Positions 9,358-17,813 of a stretch of DNA of 64,000 nucleotides are shown here, one piece after another. Both the position numbers and the translations under genes were made by a program. The stretch lies in NCBI RefSeq assembly GCF_022898935.1, contig NZ_JALIRP010000004.1, forward strand, positions 434,001 through 498,000, read 5' to 3'. The DNA comes from Paenibacillus mangrovi. GTDB lineage: Bacteria > Bacillota > Bacilli > Paenibacillales > Paenibacillaceae. Under the pieces are notes generated by a model. That model had not been told where the DNA came from and ran no database searches. It was given only the letters and a program-made list of their open reading frames with translations. The first letter of the stretch is position 1. Each line of letters starts with the position of its first letter.

Positions 9358-11115
9358 TTTAAACAGCCTCCTAGTTAGAAATGAAATAGAGAAAGTGAAT
9401 CACAACCTTTCACTTCCTCCTAATGATGACAATGATTCCGTGCTTTTTATTGCCCGACCGATTTCAGTAATTCTGCTTTATCCTTGGCTACCGCCTTTTC
9501 AACATCATCCGTAATTTGCTGCAGCGCAGCTCTTGAATCCTGGTTCGTTTTCATCGCCTTCTCGATACCTGGGCCCCATACCTTCCATGCAGCTTCATCC
9601 AGGGAAGACGGGTAGTCCGGTGGCATTTTATCTACTAACGAGGCGAATAACTCAATCGCTTTTTGTCCGCCCAAAAACGGTTCTTCGCTTTCGGTAATTT
9701 CCGGCAGCTGCTGCGCAGGTTTAAAAGCAGGGAGCGAATTGTATTTAAGTAACACTTTTTGGCCTTCAAGCGACAGCAAAGCATATTCGACAAATGCCCA
9801 TGCAGCTTCTTTATTTTTGCTTTGCGAAGGAATGACGAACGCAGAGCCTCCGCCAACCGAATACGTGTTCAGCGGCTGACGGCACGCGCGCCATCTGCCC
9901 GCATTGTCTTTGGAGTCTACCTTAATTCCGCTCAAATACCAGGAAGCGCTCCAGATCATCGCAAGCTTGCCGTTGTTCAGCGCCTGGTTCCATGCGTCGC
10001 CATCGAAATTGGCTGCAAGGCCAAGCTGCTTGACTTTTTTGGACAAATCCAAGCCTTTAATATATTTATCGCCCGTGTGATTGTAGTTCAGTTGTTTGTC
10101 GAAAAATCTGGAGTCGCTCATCATGTCCAAAATTTCAGTGTCATACTCAAGAATGTATTTGCCCTGTGCTTTTAACGTTTGAGCCATATTCATCAAATTG
10201 TCCGGATCTTCCATATATGTCGCAAGCTCATCCGGATCGGAAGGGAATCCGTTCTCCTCCATAATGTCTGCCCGGTAGTACATGACGCCGGGAGGAGCAT
10301 CAGCCGGAATCGCCAACAGCTTTTTGCCGTCAATCGAGTGGAACTTCTCCCATATGTTGTCCGAAAAATCGCCTGCATACCGTTTGGCGTCGTACGGAGG
10401 CTGCAGCAAATCGACGAAAGCGTCGGTCGCATTGAACTTGCTGAAATAGCTTTGTTCAAGTGAAGAAACATCCGGTGCGCCCGATCCGGCGGCAATGGCT
10501 GTTTTCAGTTTGTTGGCCATTTCGTAAAGAGAGCCGAAACTGTGATTATTTACCTTAATGTTCGGGTATTTTTTATTAAAGCCAACGATCACGTCATCCA
10601 TCATTTGGGTGTCCTTGCCAATAGAACCCCATAAGTTTATCTCGCCGGACAGCTCCGTATTCACCGTATCCGTTTTGACCGCATCGCCGGAAGAATTCGT
10701 ATCCGCTGTTTTTGCAGCATCATCATTCGCTGTCTGGTCGTTTGTTTTTGCATTATCTGCAGTATCTGTTTGTGCGGCCGTATTTTTGTTTCCAGATTCA
10801 TTGCTATTGCCGCCGCATCCAGTCAGCACGGTGGCTAACATTAAAACGAAAATGCTCGAAACGAACAGCATCTTTTTCATTCAGGTACCCTCCCATTTTT
10901 CAATTAGTACCCCCAATCTTATGCTACCGGGTTGAATCTGCGAATGCGCTCAAACCGAGCGGTCATCACCTCCCTCAAGGCGGTCGTGCAGTGCCGGGTC
11001 AATCGCCGGCGATTCCGGTTCGTTCGACACTTTCCACAAAATAACGCTGCGTAAACAGATAGAGCGCAAGGATCGGCAAAATCGAAAGCAATGCCCCGGC
11101 CATCACGCGGTTCAC
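9214..11115 (-). repeat. Tandem duplication, copy 2 (~1.9 kb)
   Basis: Runs from the permease-derived part of the chimeric ORF (11115) through the second SBP gene to codon 48 of the M60 gene (9214). It repeats the order seen in 11116-13011. The permease-derived 117 bases (10999-11115) appear identical to 12895-13011. The leader before the SBP differs by only about five positions, while the SBP genes differ much more. Confidence 0.85.
9447..10880 (-). CDS. Extracellular sugar-binding lipoprotein (SBP family 1), copy B
   Basis: 477 residues. Lipoprotein signal (MKKMLFVSSIFVLMLATVLTGC, lipid-accepting Cys22), then a long Asn/Asp/Thr/Lys-rich linker (about 25-80), then the bilobed SBP starting SGEINLW with IVGFNKKYPNIKV. 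Typical features are GAPDV and an aromatic-rich region (AMIWSASWYLSG). It is the product of a tandem duplication: the gene at 11342-12775 encodes a gapless paralog differing at about 72 of 477 positions (roughly 85% identity, counted by eye). Differences cluster at residues 82-127 in the first strand-helix of lobe 1, so ligand preference may differ. It presumably feeds the two permeases at 12895-14785. Confidence 0.93.
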   Translation of the reverse strand: MKKMLFVSSIFVLMLATVLTGCGGNSNESGNKNTAAQTDTADNAKTNDQTANDDAAKTADTNSSGDAVKTDTVNTELSGEINLWGSIGKDTQMMDDVIVGFNKKYPNIKVNNHSFGSLYEMANKLKTAIAAGSGAPDVSSLEQSYFSKFNATDAFVDLLQPPYDAKRYAGDFSDNIWEKFHSIDGKKLLAIPADAPPGVMYYRADIMEENGFPSDPDELATYMEDPDNLMNMAQTLKAQGKYILEYDTEILDMMSDSRFFDKQLNYNHTGDKYIKGLDLSKKVKQLGLAANFDGDAWNQALNNGKLAMIWSASWYLSGIKVDSKDNAGRWRACRQPLNTYSVGGGSAFVIPSQSKNKEAAWAFVEYALLSLEGQKVLLKYNSLPAFKPAQQLPEITESEEPFLGGQKAIELFASLVDKMPPDYPSSLDEAAWKVWGPGIEKAMKTNQDSRAALQQITDDVEKAVAKDKAELLKSVGQ

Positions 11116-11259
11116 AGGGTGAATCCATACCGAAAACGCAGATTCTCCGATCGCAGTAACCCCGCCGCTTCTCGCAAATGCCGGAAGTGCTGTAACATCA
11201 CGATGGAAACACTCGTAATCCTTGTACAGGTCAGCCAATTTTGCGCTCTTTATGGTCAT
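10999..11259 (-). pseudogene. Chimeric ORF: M60 N-terminus joined to permease C-terminus (duplication scar)
   Basis: An 86-codon ORF with an intact AGGAGG site. Residues 1-48 match the start of the M60 protein (MTIKSAKL...GESAFSVWIHP, six changes from 9357). Residues 49-86 (VNRVMAGALL...YFVESVERTGIAGD) are exactly the last 38 residues of the permease ending at 12895. The switch at about 11115/11116 marks the novel joint of the tandem duplication. There is no obvious microhomology beyond one or two bases. It could still be translated to a short peptide with one membrane helix, but is most simply a scar. Confidence 0.92.
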
Positions 11260-13011
11260 TTTGACAGCCTCCTAGTTTAAATGAAATAGAGGAAGTGAAT
11301 TGACGCCTTTCACTTCCTCCTATGACAATGATCCGTGCTTGTTATTGCCCGATCGATTTCAGCAACTCTGCCTTGTCCTTAGCAACCGCCTTTTCAACAT
11401 CATCCGCGATTTGCTGCAGCGCAGCCCTTGAATCTTGGTTCGTTTTCATCGCTTTATCGATACCTGCGCTCCATACCTTCCATGCAGCTCCATCCAAGGA
11501 AGACGGGTAATCCGGTGGCATTTTTTCTACTAACGTGGCGAATAAAGCATTCGCTTTTTGTCCGCCCAAAAACGGTTCTTCCGTATCGGTAATTTCCGGC
11601 AGCTCCAGCGCAGGTTTAAACGCAGGGAGCGAATTGAATTTAATTAACTCTTTCTGACCTTCAGGTGTAAGCAAAGCATATTCGACAAATGCCCATGCCG
11701 CCTCTTTATTTTTGCTTTGCGAAGGAATGACGAGCGCAGAGCCTCCGCCAACCGAATACGTGTTTAGCGGCTGACGGCACGCGAGCCATCTGCCCGCATT
11801 GTCTTTGGAGTCTACCTTAAGGCCGTTCAAATACCAGGAAGCGCTCCAAATCATCGCCAGCTTGCCGTTGTTCACCGCCTGGTTCCATGCGTCGCCCTGA
11901 AGATTGGCTGCAAGGCCGAGCTGCTTGACTTTCTTGGACAAATCCAAGCCTGTAATATATTTATCGCCCGTGTGTGTGTAGTTCAGTTGTTTGTCGAATA
12001 ATCTGGAGTCACTCAGAAAATCTAATATTTCGGTATCGTATTCGAGAATGTATTTGCCCTGTGCTTTTAACGTTTGGGCCATATTCATCAAATTGTCCGG
12101 ATCTTCCATATATGTCGCCAACTCATCGGGATCGGAAGGGAATCCGTTCTCCTCCATAATGTCTGCTCGGTAGTACATGTTGCCTGGAGGAGCATCAATT
12201 GGAATCGCCAACAGCTTTTTGCCGTCAAGCGAGTGGAACTTCTCCCATATATTCTCCGGAATATCGCCTGCATACCGGTTGGCGTCGTACGGAGGCTGCA
12301 GCAAATCGACAAAAGCGTCAGTCGCATTGAACTTGCTGATATAGCTTTGTTCCATCGTCGATACATCCGGTGCGCCCGATCCGGCGGCAATCGCCGTTTT
12401 CATTTTGTTGGCAATTTCGTAATGAGTGCCGTTTTTAAGATTTTTCACTTTAATGTTCGGGTATTTTTTATTAAAGCCTACAATCACGTTATCAAACGAT
12501 TTGTCGTCTTTTCCAAGACCGTTCCACAACGTAATCTCGCCTGACAGTTCCGTATTCACCGTATCCGTTTTGGCCGTGTCACTGGAAGAGTTTGTATCAG
12601 CCGGTTCTGCAGCATCATCCTTCGCTGTCTGGTCGTTTGTTTTTGCATTATCTGCAGTCTCTGTTTTTGCGGCCGTATCTTTATTTCCAGAATCAGAGCT
12701 TTTGCCGCTGCATCCAGTCAGCACGGTGGCTAACATTAAAACGAAAATGATCGAAACGAACAGCATCTTTTTCATTCAGGTACCCTCCCATTTTTCAATT
12801 AGTAACCCCAATCTTATGCTACCGGGTTGAATCTGCGAATGCGCTCAAGCCGAGCGGTCATCACCTCCCTCAAAGACGGTCGTGCAGTGCTGGGTCAATC
12901 GCCGGCGATTCCGGTTCGTTCGACACTTTCCACAAAATAACGCTGCGTAAACAGATAGAGCGCAAGGATCGGCAAAATCGAAAGCAATGCCCCGGCCATC
13001 ACGCGGTTCAC
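11116..13011 (-). repeat. Tandem duplication, copy 1 (~1.9 kb)
   Basis: Spans the last 38 codons of the permease gene, the leader, SBP copy A and the first 48 codons of the former M60 start. Offsets between matching landmarks are 1895 (SBP start), 1896 (permease stop) and 1902 (M60 start), so only a few bases of indel separate the copies. Confidence 0.85.
11342..12775 (-). CDS. Extracellular sugar-binding lipoprotein (SBP family 1), copy A
   Basis: 477-residue paralog of the downstream SBP with the same lipobox (TVLTGC), the same length and no gaps. It lies directly after the permease gene, which is the ancestral position. It differs from copy B mainly in SGEITLWNGLGKDDKSFDN and KNLKNGTHYEIANK, near the N-terminal ligand face. 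Like copy B it has a low-complexity linker after the lipid anchor. It would deliver sugar to the permease pair just upstream. Confidence 0.93.
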   Translation of the reverse strand: MKKMLFVSIIFVLMLATVLTGCSGKSSDSGNKDTAAKTETADNAKTNDQTAKDDAAEPADTNSSSDTAKTDTVNTELSGEITLWNGLGKDDKSFDNVIVGFNKKYPNIKVKNLKNGTHYEIANKMKTAIAAGSGAPDVSTMEQSYISKFNATDAFVDLLQPPYDANRYAGDIPENIWEKFHSLDGKKLLAIPIDAPPGNMYYRADIMEENGFPSDPDELATYMEDPDNLMNMAQTLKAQGKYILEYDTEILDFLSDSRLFDKQLNYTHTGDKYITGLDLSKKVKQLGLAANLQGDAWNQAVNNGKLAMIWSASWYLNGLKVDSKDNAGRWLACRQPLNTYSVGGGSALVIPSQSKNKEAAWAFVEYALLTPEGQKELIKFNSLPAFKPALELPEITDTEEPFLGGQKANALFATLVEKMPPDYPSSLDGAAWKVWSAGIDKAMKTNQDSRAALQQIADDVEKAVAKDKAELLKSIGQ

Positions 13012-13896
13012 CTTCGTCGGCGGTTCTCCGATGACCGATTTTGTTACTGCAAGTTGTTTGGCCCCTTCGCCATTCCCTTCTCCGTCCATCTTCGATAACT
13101 GCTGCGTCATGTTGAATTTCTGCGGTTCCATCAAATACATCGATGGCTCGTACGTATCGGTCCAGTGCCATACGATCGAGAACAAAAATACGACAAGCAT
13201 CGCCGGACGGGCGAGCGGAAACATGATGGAGCGAAACGTGCGAAACGCTCCCGCCCCGTCAATTAGCGCCGCTTCTTCCAGTTGGCTCGGAAGCTTGCTG
13301 AAAAACTGGATAAAGATCAGAACGAACAACGCACCCTTTAACCCGTGGCCAAACAGCCCCGGCACGATAAACGGTAAGTATGTATTCAACCAGCCCAGAT
13401 CGCTGAATTGCAAAAACAGCGGAACGATAATCGTTTGCGGCGGCACAAGGAATGTGAACAGCACGAGTGCAAGCCATAAACCGCGGCCCGGAAAGCGGAA
13501 ACGGGCAAATCCGTAACCGACAACGGCGCAGCTTACGACCTGTACGACGGCGCTACCAAGCGAGATGACCGTACTGTTCATGAAGCTTCTCCAAAAATCA
13601 AGCTGCTGAAAGGCGTAAGCATAATTGGCAAACGACAGCTGCTTCGGGATCCAATTGACGGTCGCGTCGGTAACGTCGCCGGCCTGCATTAGCGATTTGC
13701 TGAAAATAAACAGCACCGGATAAATGAATACGAACGCGAGACTAAGCAATATTGAATAAATGAACAGCTGGGATATGAACGTTTTCGCCCGCCGCGTGGC
13801 CGCGTGGCGCAATGGCGCCGTGGCCGCCCTTTTGTCCGCCGTGATCCGTTTTAACATGGAAACATGCGTCGTGGCCACATTTCGATTGATCGCCAT
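12895..13896 (-). CDS. Carbohydrate ABC transporter permease, MalG/AraQ type
   Basis: 333 residues with six predicted membrane helices. The EAA loop (EEAALIDGAGAFRTFRSIMFPLARPAM, residues about 215-240) contacts the ATPase. The C-terminal YFVESVERTGIAGD is typical of CUT1 MalG-like permeases. It carries a basic N-terminal extension and a longer loop (KMDGEGNGEGAKQLAV) before the last helix. It follows its partner permease after four bases. Its last 38 codons are duplicated in the chimeric ORF downstream. The permease encoded at 59781-60746 has the same ending and is its counterpart in the second DUF5696 locus. Confidence 0.93.
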   Translation of the reverse strand: MAINRNVATTHVSMLKRITADKRAATAPLRHAATRRAKTFISQLFIYSILLSLAFVFIYPVLFIFSKSLMQAGDVTDATVNWIPKQLSFANYAYAFQQLDFWRSFMNSTVISLGSAVVQVVSCAVVGYGFARFRFPGRGLWLALVLFTFLVPPQTIIVPLFLQFSDLGWLNTYLPFIVPGLFGHGLKGALFVLIFIQFFSKLPSQLEEAALIDGAGAFRTFRSIMFPLARPAMLVVFLFSIVWHWTDTYEPSMYLMEPQKFNMTQQLSKMDGEGNGEGAKQLAVTKSVIGEPPTKVNRVMAGALLSILPILALYLFTQRYFVESVERTGIAGD

Positions 13897-13900
13897 GCCG

Positions 13901-14785
13901 TTACCTCCTTTCTTCAGCCGAAGCGCCGCGGAACATCAAAAACACGGCGCCGATCACGAGAAATATGAAGACAAAATAAATCCAGCCGAGCGAGGAAGCG
14001 TAACCATAATCGCTCTTGTTGAACACAATGTATTGGATATAATCCATCACGCTGTTGTCCACCTTCGTGAACGAGCTTACGATACTGAACAGCGTATTGA
14101 CGAGAATCATCGGCACGATCATCGGAAACGTCACCTTCCAGAAGCTTTCCCAAGGGGTCGCTCCATCGCATTTCGCCGCTTCGTACAACGTTGTGGAGAT
14201 GCTCTGAAGGCCGGCAAGGAAAATGAGGATTTGGACACCGGAATCCCACATGATAAGCGTGATTGCATCCATCATTTTCAGCAGCGGGAACAGAATTTGC
14301 CCCGGCACGTAATCGATCAGCTTGCCGACAAGATCCACCTGATCGAAGATCGGCAGCCTTGTCGCCCCTTGCCCCATTAGCTTCTTCAGCACGGCCCCCG
14401 ACGCAATGATGACAGGCAGGAAGAAAATGCCGCGGAATGCGATACGGCCAAGCAGCTTCCGATTCAGCAGCAGGGCGCTGAACATCGCAAAAACGAGGGT
14501 AAGCGGTACTTGAATGACGATGTTCGTAAATGACGTAATGAGCCTCGGAACAAAGCTCGTGTCAACCGTAAATGCATTATTGTAATGCTTCAACCCGACC
14601 TGAGTCGCTTCTAGGCCGCCCGACATGATTTTTAAATCCTGAAATGAAAACATCAGCGATCTGAACAGCGGAATAGCCATAAACAGGAAGAAGCCGACGA
14701 TCCAAATCGATATGAACGAATATCCTTGGACGATATGCCGTGCTCTCATCGTAAGGCCAAGTCGTTTTTTCATCGTAAGCTTCAT
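13901..14785 (-). CDS. Sugar ABC transporter permease, MalF/LacF type
   Basis: 294 residues, six helices, EAA loop YEAAKCDGATPWESFWKVTFPMI. The start overlaps the stop of the DUF5696 gene (ATGA at 14782-14785), indicating translational coupling. It pairs with the MalG-type permease after a 4-base gap. A long loop after GQGATRLPIFD is shared in position with the permease encoded at 60762-61634. No ATPase gene is in the operon, so a shared MsmX-type ATPase elsewhere is likely. Confidence 0.93.
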   Translation of the reverse strand: MKLTMKKRLGLTMRARHIVQGYSFISIWIVGFFLFMAIPLFRSLMFSFQDLKIMSGGLEATQVGLKHYNNAFTVDTSFVPRLITSFTNIVIQVPLTLVFAMFSALLLNRKLLGRIAFRGIFFLPVIIASGAVLKKLMGQGATRLPIFDQVDLVGKLIDYVPGQILFPLLKMMDAITLIMWDSGVQILIFLAGLQSISTTLYEAAKCDGATPWESFWKVTFPMIVPMILVNTLFSIVSSFTKVDNSVMDYIQYIVFNKSDYGYASSLGWIYFVFIFLVIGAVFLMFRGASAEERR

Positions 14786-17187
14786 CCTTTCCGAACCAAG
14801 TAGTCATAAGGCTGGATGACATCGCTCCCGACGTGGGCAGGCTCGCCGTCGTAATTTACGGTAACCTGCACGCCATTCGCATACGTCGTCCGGTACACGT
14901 AGGTGTCCAGCTGTTCGTGGTTGGTTATTCCCTGTCCCTGCACCAAATTCAGCACCTCAGTCAGCTTCTTGTATTGGTCGATTGAAGGCTTCAGCCATTT
15001 GATGTACTTCGAGCTGAACAAGCCGTCGGCCATCGTTCGTTTCAGCAGCGAACTATCCTCGTACGTCAGCAGGTAGCTTGGTATCGCTCCGTATTCGAGC
15101 AGCCGGAGATTCCATATGCGGGGATCGTCCTGCAGATTGGAGGGGCTGCCGGTATAAGGGACAAGTCCGCGTACGGCAATTTGGTAAAAGGGAATGGAAC
15201 CGTCTTCGTAGACGTAATGGCTGGAGTCCAACGGGATACCATCGATCCGGTCGACGTGGCCGAGCGCATAGGCGAAGCCGTAGTCCACTGCGGCATGCCC
15301 TGTTTGTGAGCGCATCAGATCCATCGCCTTCGTCCACGTTTCCATCGTTTGCTTCCGATTGTACGGAATATCTGAGCTTTGATCTGAATACAGCGTATCG
15401 CCCATATACTGCAAATGGATGCCGCCGGCGCCAAGCTCAGCGAGCTTACCGGCTTCTCCGGCGATATATTTGTCATACACGCGATCCGGCTTCAAGTAGT
15501 AGAACAGCTTCCACGATGGCTGATTCGTCGTCACCCATGGATCTTTGACTTCCATCACTTCCTTGTTAAGTCCCCGAATCGAGTCCAGTGAAGGCTTTAA
15601 AGCATTGCTGCTCTCATAAGGCTTCACGTAATTCGTTTTCAAGTAAAGTCGGATTCCTTTCTCCTTGGCATAAGCGGCCAGCGCTTCGAGGCCGCGGTTG
15701 CCGCCGAGACTGCTTTCCGCCGGGAAATGATTCGGCGCGTTGCCGTAAATGCCGTCATTGGACCAGCCCTCGTAAGTAAGCTCGAGCGAATCGATACCCG
15801 CTGCGGCATATCCATCCAAAATTTCTTTCGCCTGCTCAAACGTCGTCATCGAAACAATCGTACTGCCGATCATATCCTTACGCAGCACACCGCCGAGCAG
15901 CTGTAATTGGAAAGCAGAACGCTTGGTCTCAACGGGCTTCACGCCTTTGACGCGAACCAAATAGTCACGGTAGGCATGAGCCATGCCGACATAATTCGCC
16001 TGCTCGCCCTCAAGCAGCACGAACCTTACGGCGCGGTCCCCGGGAATCATCTCTCGCTGTATGAGCGGAATTTCCCCGGAACCGCCGATAAACACGATGT
16101 CGCTGTTGCGATAAATCAATTCCGCCGAAGTCCGATACAGCGGAATATTACGTATGCCGGTCGGCGTTCCGTTGATTTTGGCGTCTGCGTCGCCTTCGGT
16201 TACGATCCCAAGAAAGGCGGTATCGTCCTTGTAAATGCCAAATACCGGCAGCGCCGCCGATTCATGCGGGCCGTAGCTTTCGATCTCACTCTTGTTGTAG
16301 GTGACCTGCTTGTATACGGTCGTCATAAAGGCGTAGTCTCCGCCGTAAATGCGCTCGCTGTACGGTTCGAAATAAGTCGGATGGTTTGATTTGAACTTGA
16401 TGAGTGCTCCCGAACCGTCAGGGATGAACATCGCGCCTTTGGACTGCTGAGGTGCTGCTCCGAAAAACGGCGCCGGCTCCAAACTAATTAGCTTGGCTTT
16501 GCCTTGCTCATGGATCGATTGAAACGGAATGCGGACTTCGATCCCTTCGTCAAGCAGCTTATATTCTAGAGCAAAAACGATTTGAAGTTCCTTCAGCTCG
16601 TATTGAACCAGGACCCCTTGATCGGTCGTCTTCACGGTCGTTTTTGTCCCCTTCTCCTTGGAAGGATACGTCTGGCGAACGTCTCCGCCTTCGGTATATC
16701 GAATATGGACAGGTGATTCAATATACTTCTGATTGGCCGGCGGCATCTTTTTCTCCACCGGAGGCGCCCCCCACTCGTTGCCGCTGTGTTTGCCGACCAG
16801 ACGTATTTGCCCGGTTTTTTCGTCGATAAATAGTTCGAAATCCGAATTTTCGGCAACCTTCTTTTTGGCCGTCGTCGGCTTATACACTGCAGGGTCAACT
16901 GCATGAGAAACCTTCTGCTTTCCTGTGATTGTTGCCGAAGGAGCTCCAGCCGTTCCAGTTGCCGATACCCCATCTGAAGCCTTCTCATTTGTCTGAGCCT
17001 TATTTTGCTCTCCCGCAAAAGCCGCTGTAGACTCAGCCGTCAAGGTCAAACCCTGCTTCGCCTCCCCTGCAGGCAGCTCTTGCTCCTTCCCACCGCCTTC
17101 TGCTTGCGAGAAATACGGGGAGGGCGTCACGAGGAACAGGATAGCTACAGCAGCAGCAAACAAGACTTTTTTTGCTCTATTCGTCAT
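14782..17187 (-). CDS. DUF5696 protein no. 1, exported, glycosidase-like
   Basis: 801 residues with a signal peptide (KKVLFAAAVAILFLVTPSPYFSQA) without a lipobox. A low-complexity stretch (about 30-100) follows, then a beta-sandwich-like domain (about 110-400: FELFIDEKTGQIRLVGK; IPDGSGALIKF; YSERIYGGDYAF; PVFGIYKD) and a TIM-barrel-like domain (about 430-740). The latter has AAGIDSLELTYEGWSNDG, LGGNRGLEALAAYAKEKGIRLYL and PFYQIAVRGLVPYTG. The sandwich-plus-barrel layout recalls glycoside hydrolases of the GH101/GH36 kind, but I cannot name the catalytic residues. It shares all these motifs with the protein encoded at 61636-63996, and both genes are followed directly by a MalF/MalG permease pair. 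It would act outside the cell, perhaps releasing or presenting the sugar the transporter takes up. Confidence 0.8.
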   Translation of the reverse strand: MTNRAKKVLFAAAVAILFLVTPSPYFSQAEGGGKEQELPAGEAKQGLTLTAESTAAFAGEQNKAQTNEKASDGVSATGTAGAPSATITGKQKVSHAVDPAVYKPTTAKKKVAENSDFELFIDEKTGQIRLVGKHSGNEWGAPPVEKKMPPANQKYIESPVHIRYTEGGDVRQTYPSKEKGTKTTVKTTDQGVLVQYELKELQIVFALEYKLLDEGIEVRIPFQSIHEQGKAKLISLEPAPFFGAAPQQSKGAMFIPDGSGALIKFKSNHPTYFEPYSERIYGGDYAFMTTVYKQVTYNKSEIESYGPHESAALPVFGIYKDDTAFLGIVTEGDADAKINGTPTGIRNIPLYRTSAELIYRNSDIVFIGGSGEIPLIQREMIPGDRAVRFVLLEGEQANYVGMAHAYRDYLVRVKGVKPVETKRSAFQLQLLGGVLRKDMIGSTIVSMTTFEQAKEILDGYAAAGIDSLELTYEGWSNDGIYGNAPNHFPAESSLGGNRGLEALAAYAKEKGIRLYLKTNYVKPYESSNALKPSLDSIRGLNKEVMEVKDPWVTTNQPSWKLFYYLKPDRVYDKYIAGEAGKLAELGAGGIHLQYMGDTLYSDQSSDIPYNRKQTMETWTKAMDLMRSQTGHAAVDYGFAYALGHVDRIDGIPLDSSHYVYEDGSIPFYQIAVRGLVPYTGSPSNLQDDPRIWNLRLLEYGAIPSYLLTYEDSSLLKRTMADGLFSSKYIKWLKPSIDQYKKLTEVLNLVQGQGITNHEQLDTYVYRTTYANGVQVTVNYDGEPAHVGSDVIQPYDYLVRKG

Positions 17188-17204
17188 GGATTGTCCTCTC
17201 CTCC

Positions 17205-17813
17205 CTAAAAGCGGTAATTGATTTCTTTATAAATTCCGATCAAGAATTGGATCGATTGGTTGATCAGCCCATACAAGAGCAGTCCGATAAACCAAATGAT
17301 GAACATGCCGATGATCGTCAGAACAGTAATCCACAGCATTTTGCCGAACGTAAAATCGTGAATGATTTTGACCTGCAGCAGGATTAAGAATATGACCCAA
17401 ACAAATATGAACAATTCCAGCCCGTTATACATACTCGCTTCCGATTTGGCGAGAAGATTGCTGACAAGCGCCACCGGTACGGACAAGGCAATATACGGCA
17501 TCAGGGTGAATGCACTGCCTACGAAAATCTGTTTAAACTTGCCCTCACCGTCCATGATGGTACTGACGCCCCAATTCGTGACCGACCAGGTCAGCCAAGG
17601 AACGACGATCCACAACGCTTCGATCAAAATCGAAATTTGGTAAGGCTCCCGCGTTTGGAACAAAAAACCGGAGAAATTCAAGGAGAGATAATGAGCCAAG
17701 ATCGCTAATCCGATCATGACGAATGCATAGTGCCATTTCGCCCGCTCCTGGATATCTTCGAAAAATTGGATTGGGTGAAGCAGCGCCAGTTTTGCCAGCC
17801 GCACCGTATTCAT
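17205..17813 (-). CDS. Yip1-family membrane protein
   Basis: About 202 residues from ATG 17813 with an AAGGGGGAAG site; the stop of the NHL gene overlaps this ATG (ATGA), so the two are coupled. An N-terminal amphipathic region (LALLHPIQFFEDIQERAKWHYA) is followed by five hydrophobic helices (about residues 33-50, 63-80, 98-122, 134-155 and 165-190), the layout of the bacterial Yip1 domain. The function is unknown; here the gene sits between sugar-transport genes and an NHL protein. It may help assemble or anchor the membrane complex, which is inference. Confidence 0.82.
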   Translation of the reverse strand: MNTVRLAKLALLHPIQFFEDIQERAKWHYAFVMIGLAILAHYLSLNFSGFLFQTREPYQISILIEALWIVVPWLTWSVTNWGVSTIMDGEGKFKQIFVGSAFTLMPYIALSVPVALVSNLLAKSEASMYNGLELFIFVWVIFLILLQVKIIHDFTFGKMLWITVLTIIGMFIIWFIGLLLYGLINQSIQFLIGIYKEINYRF

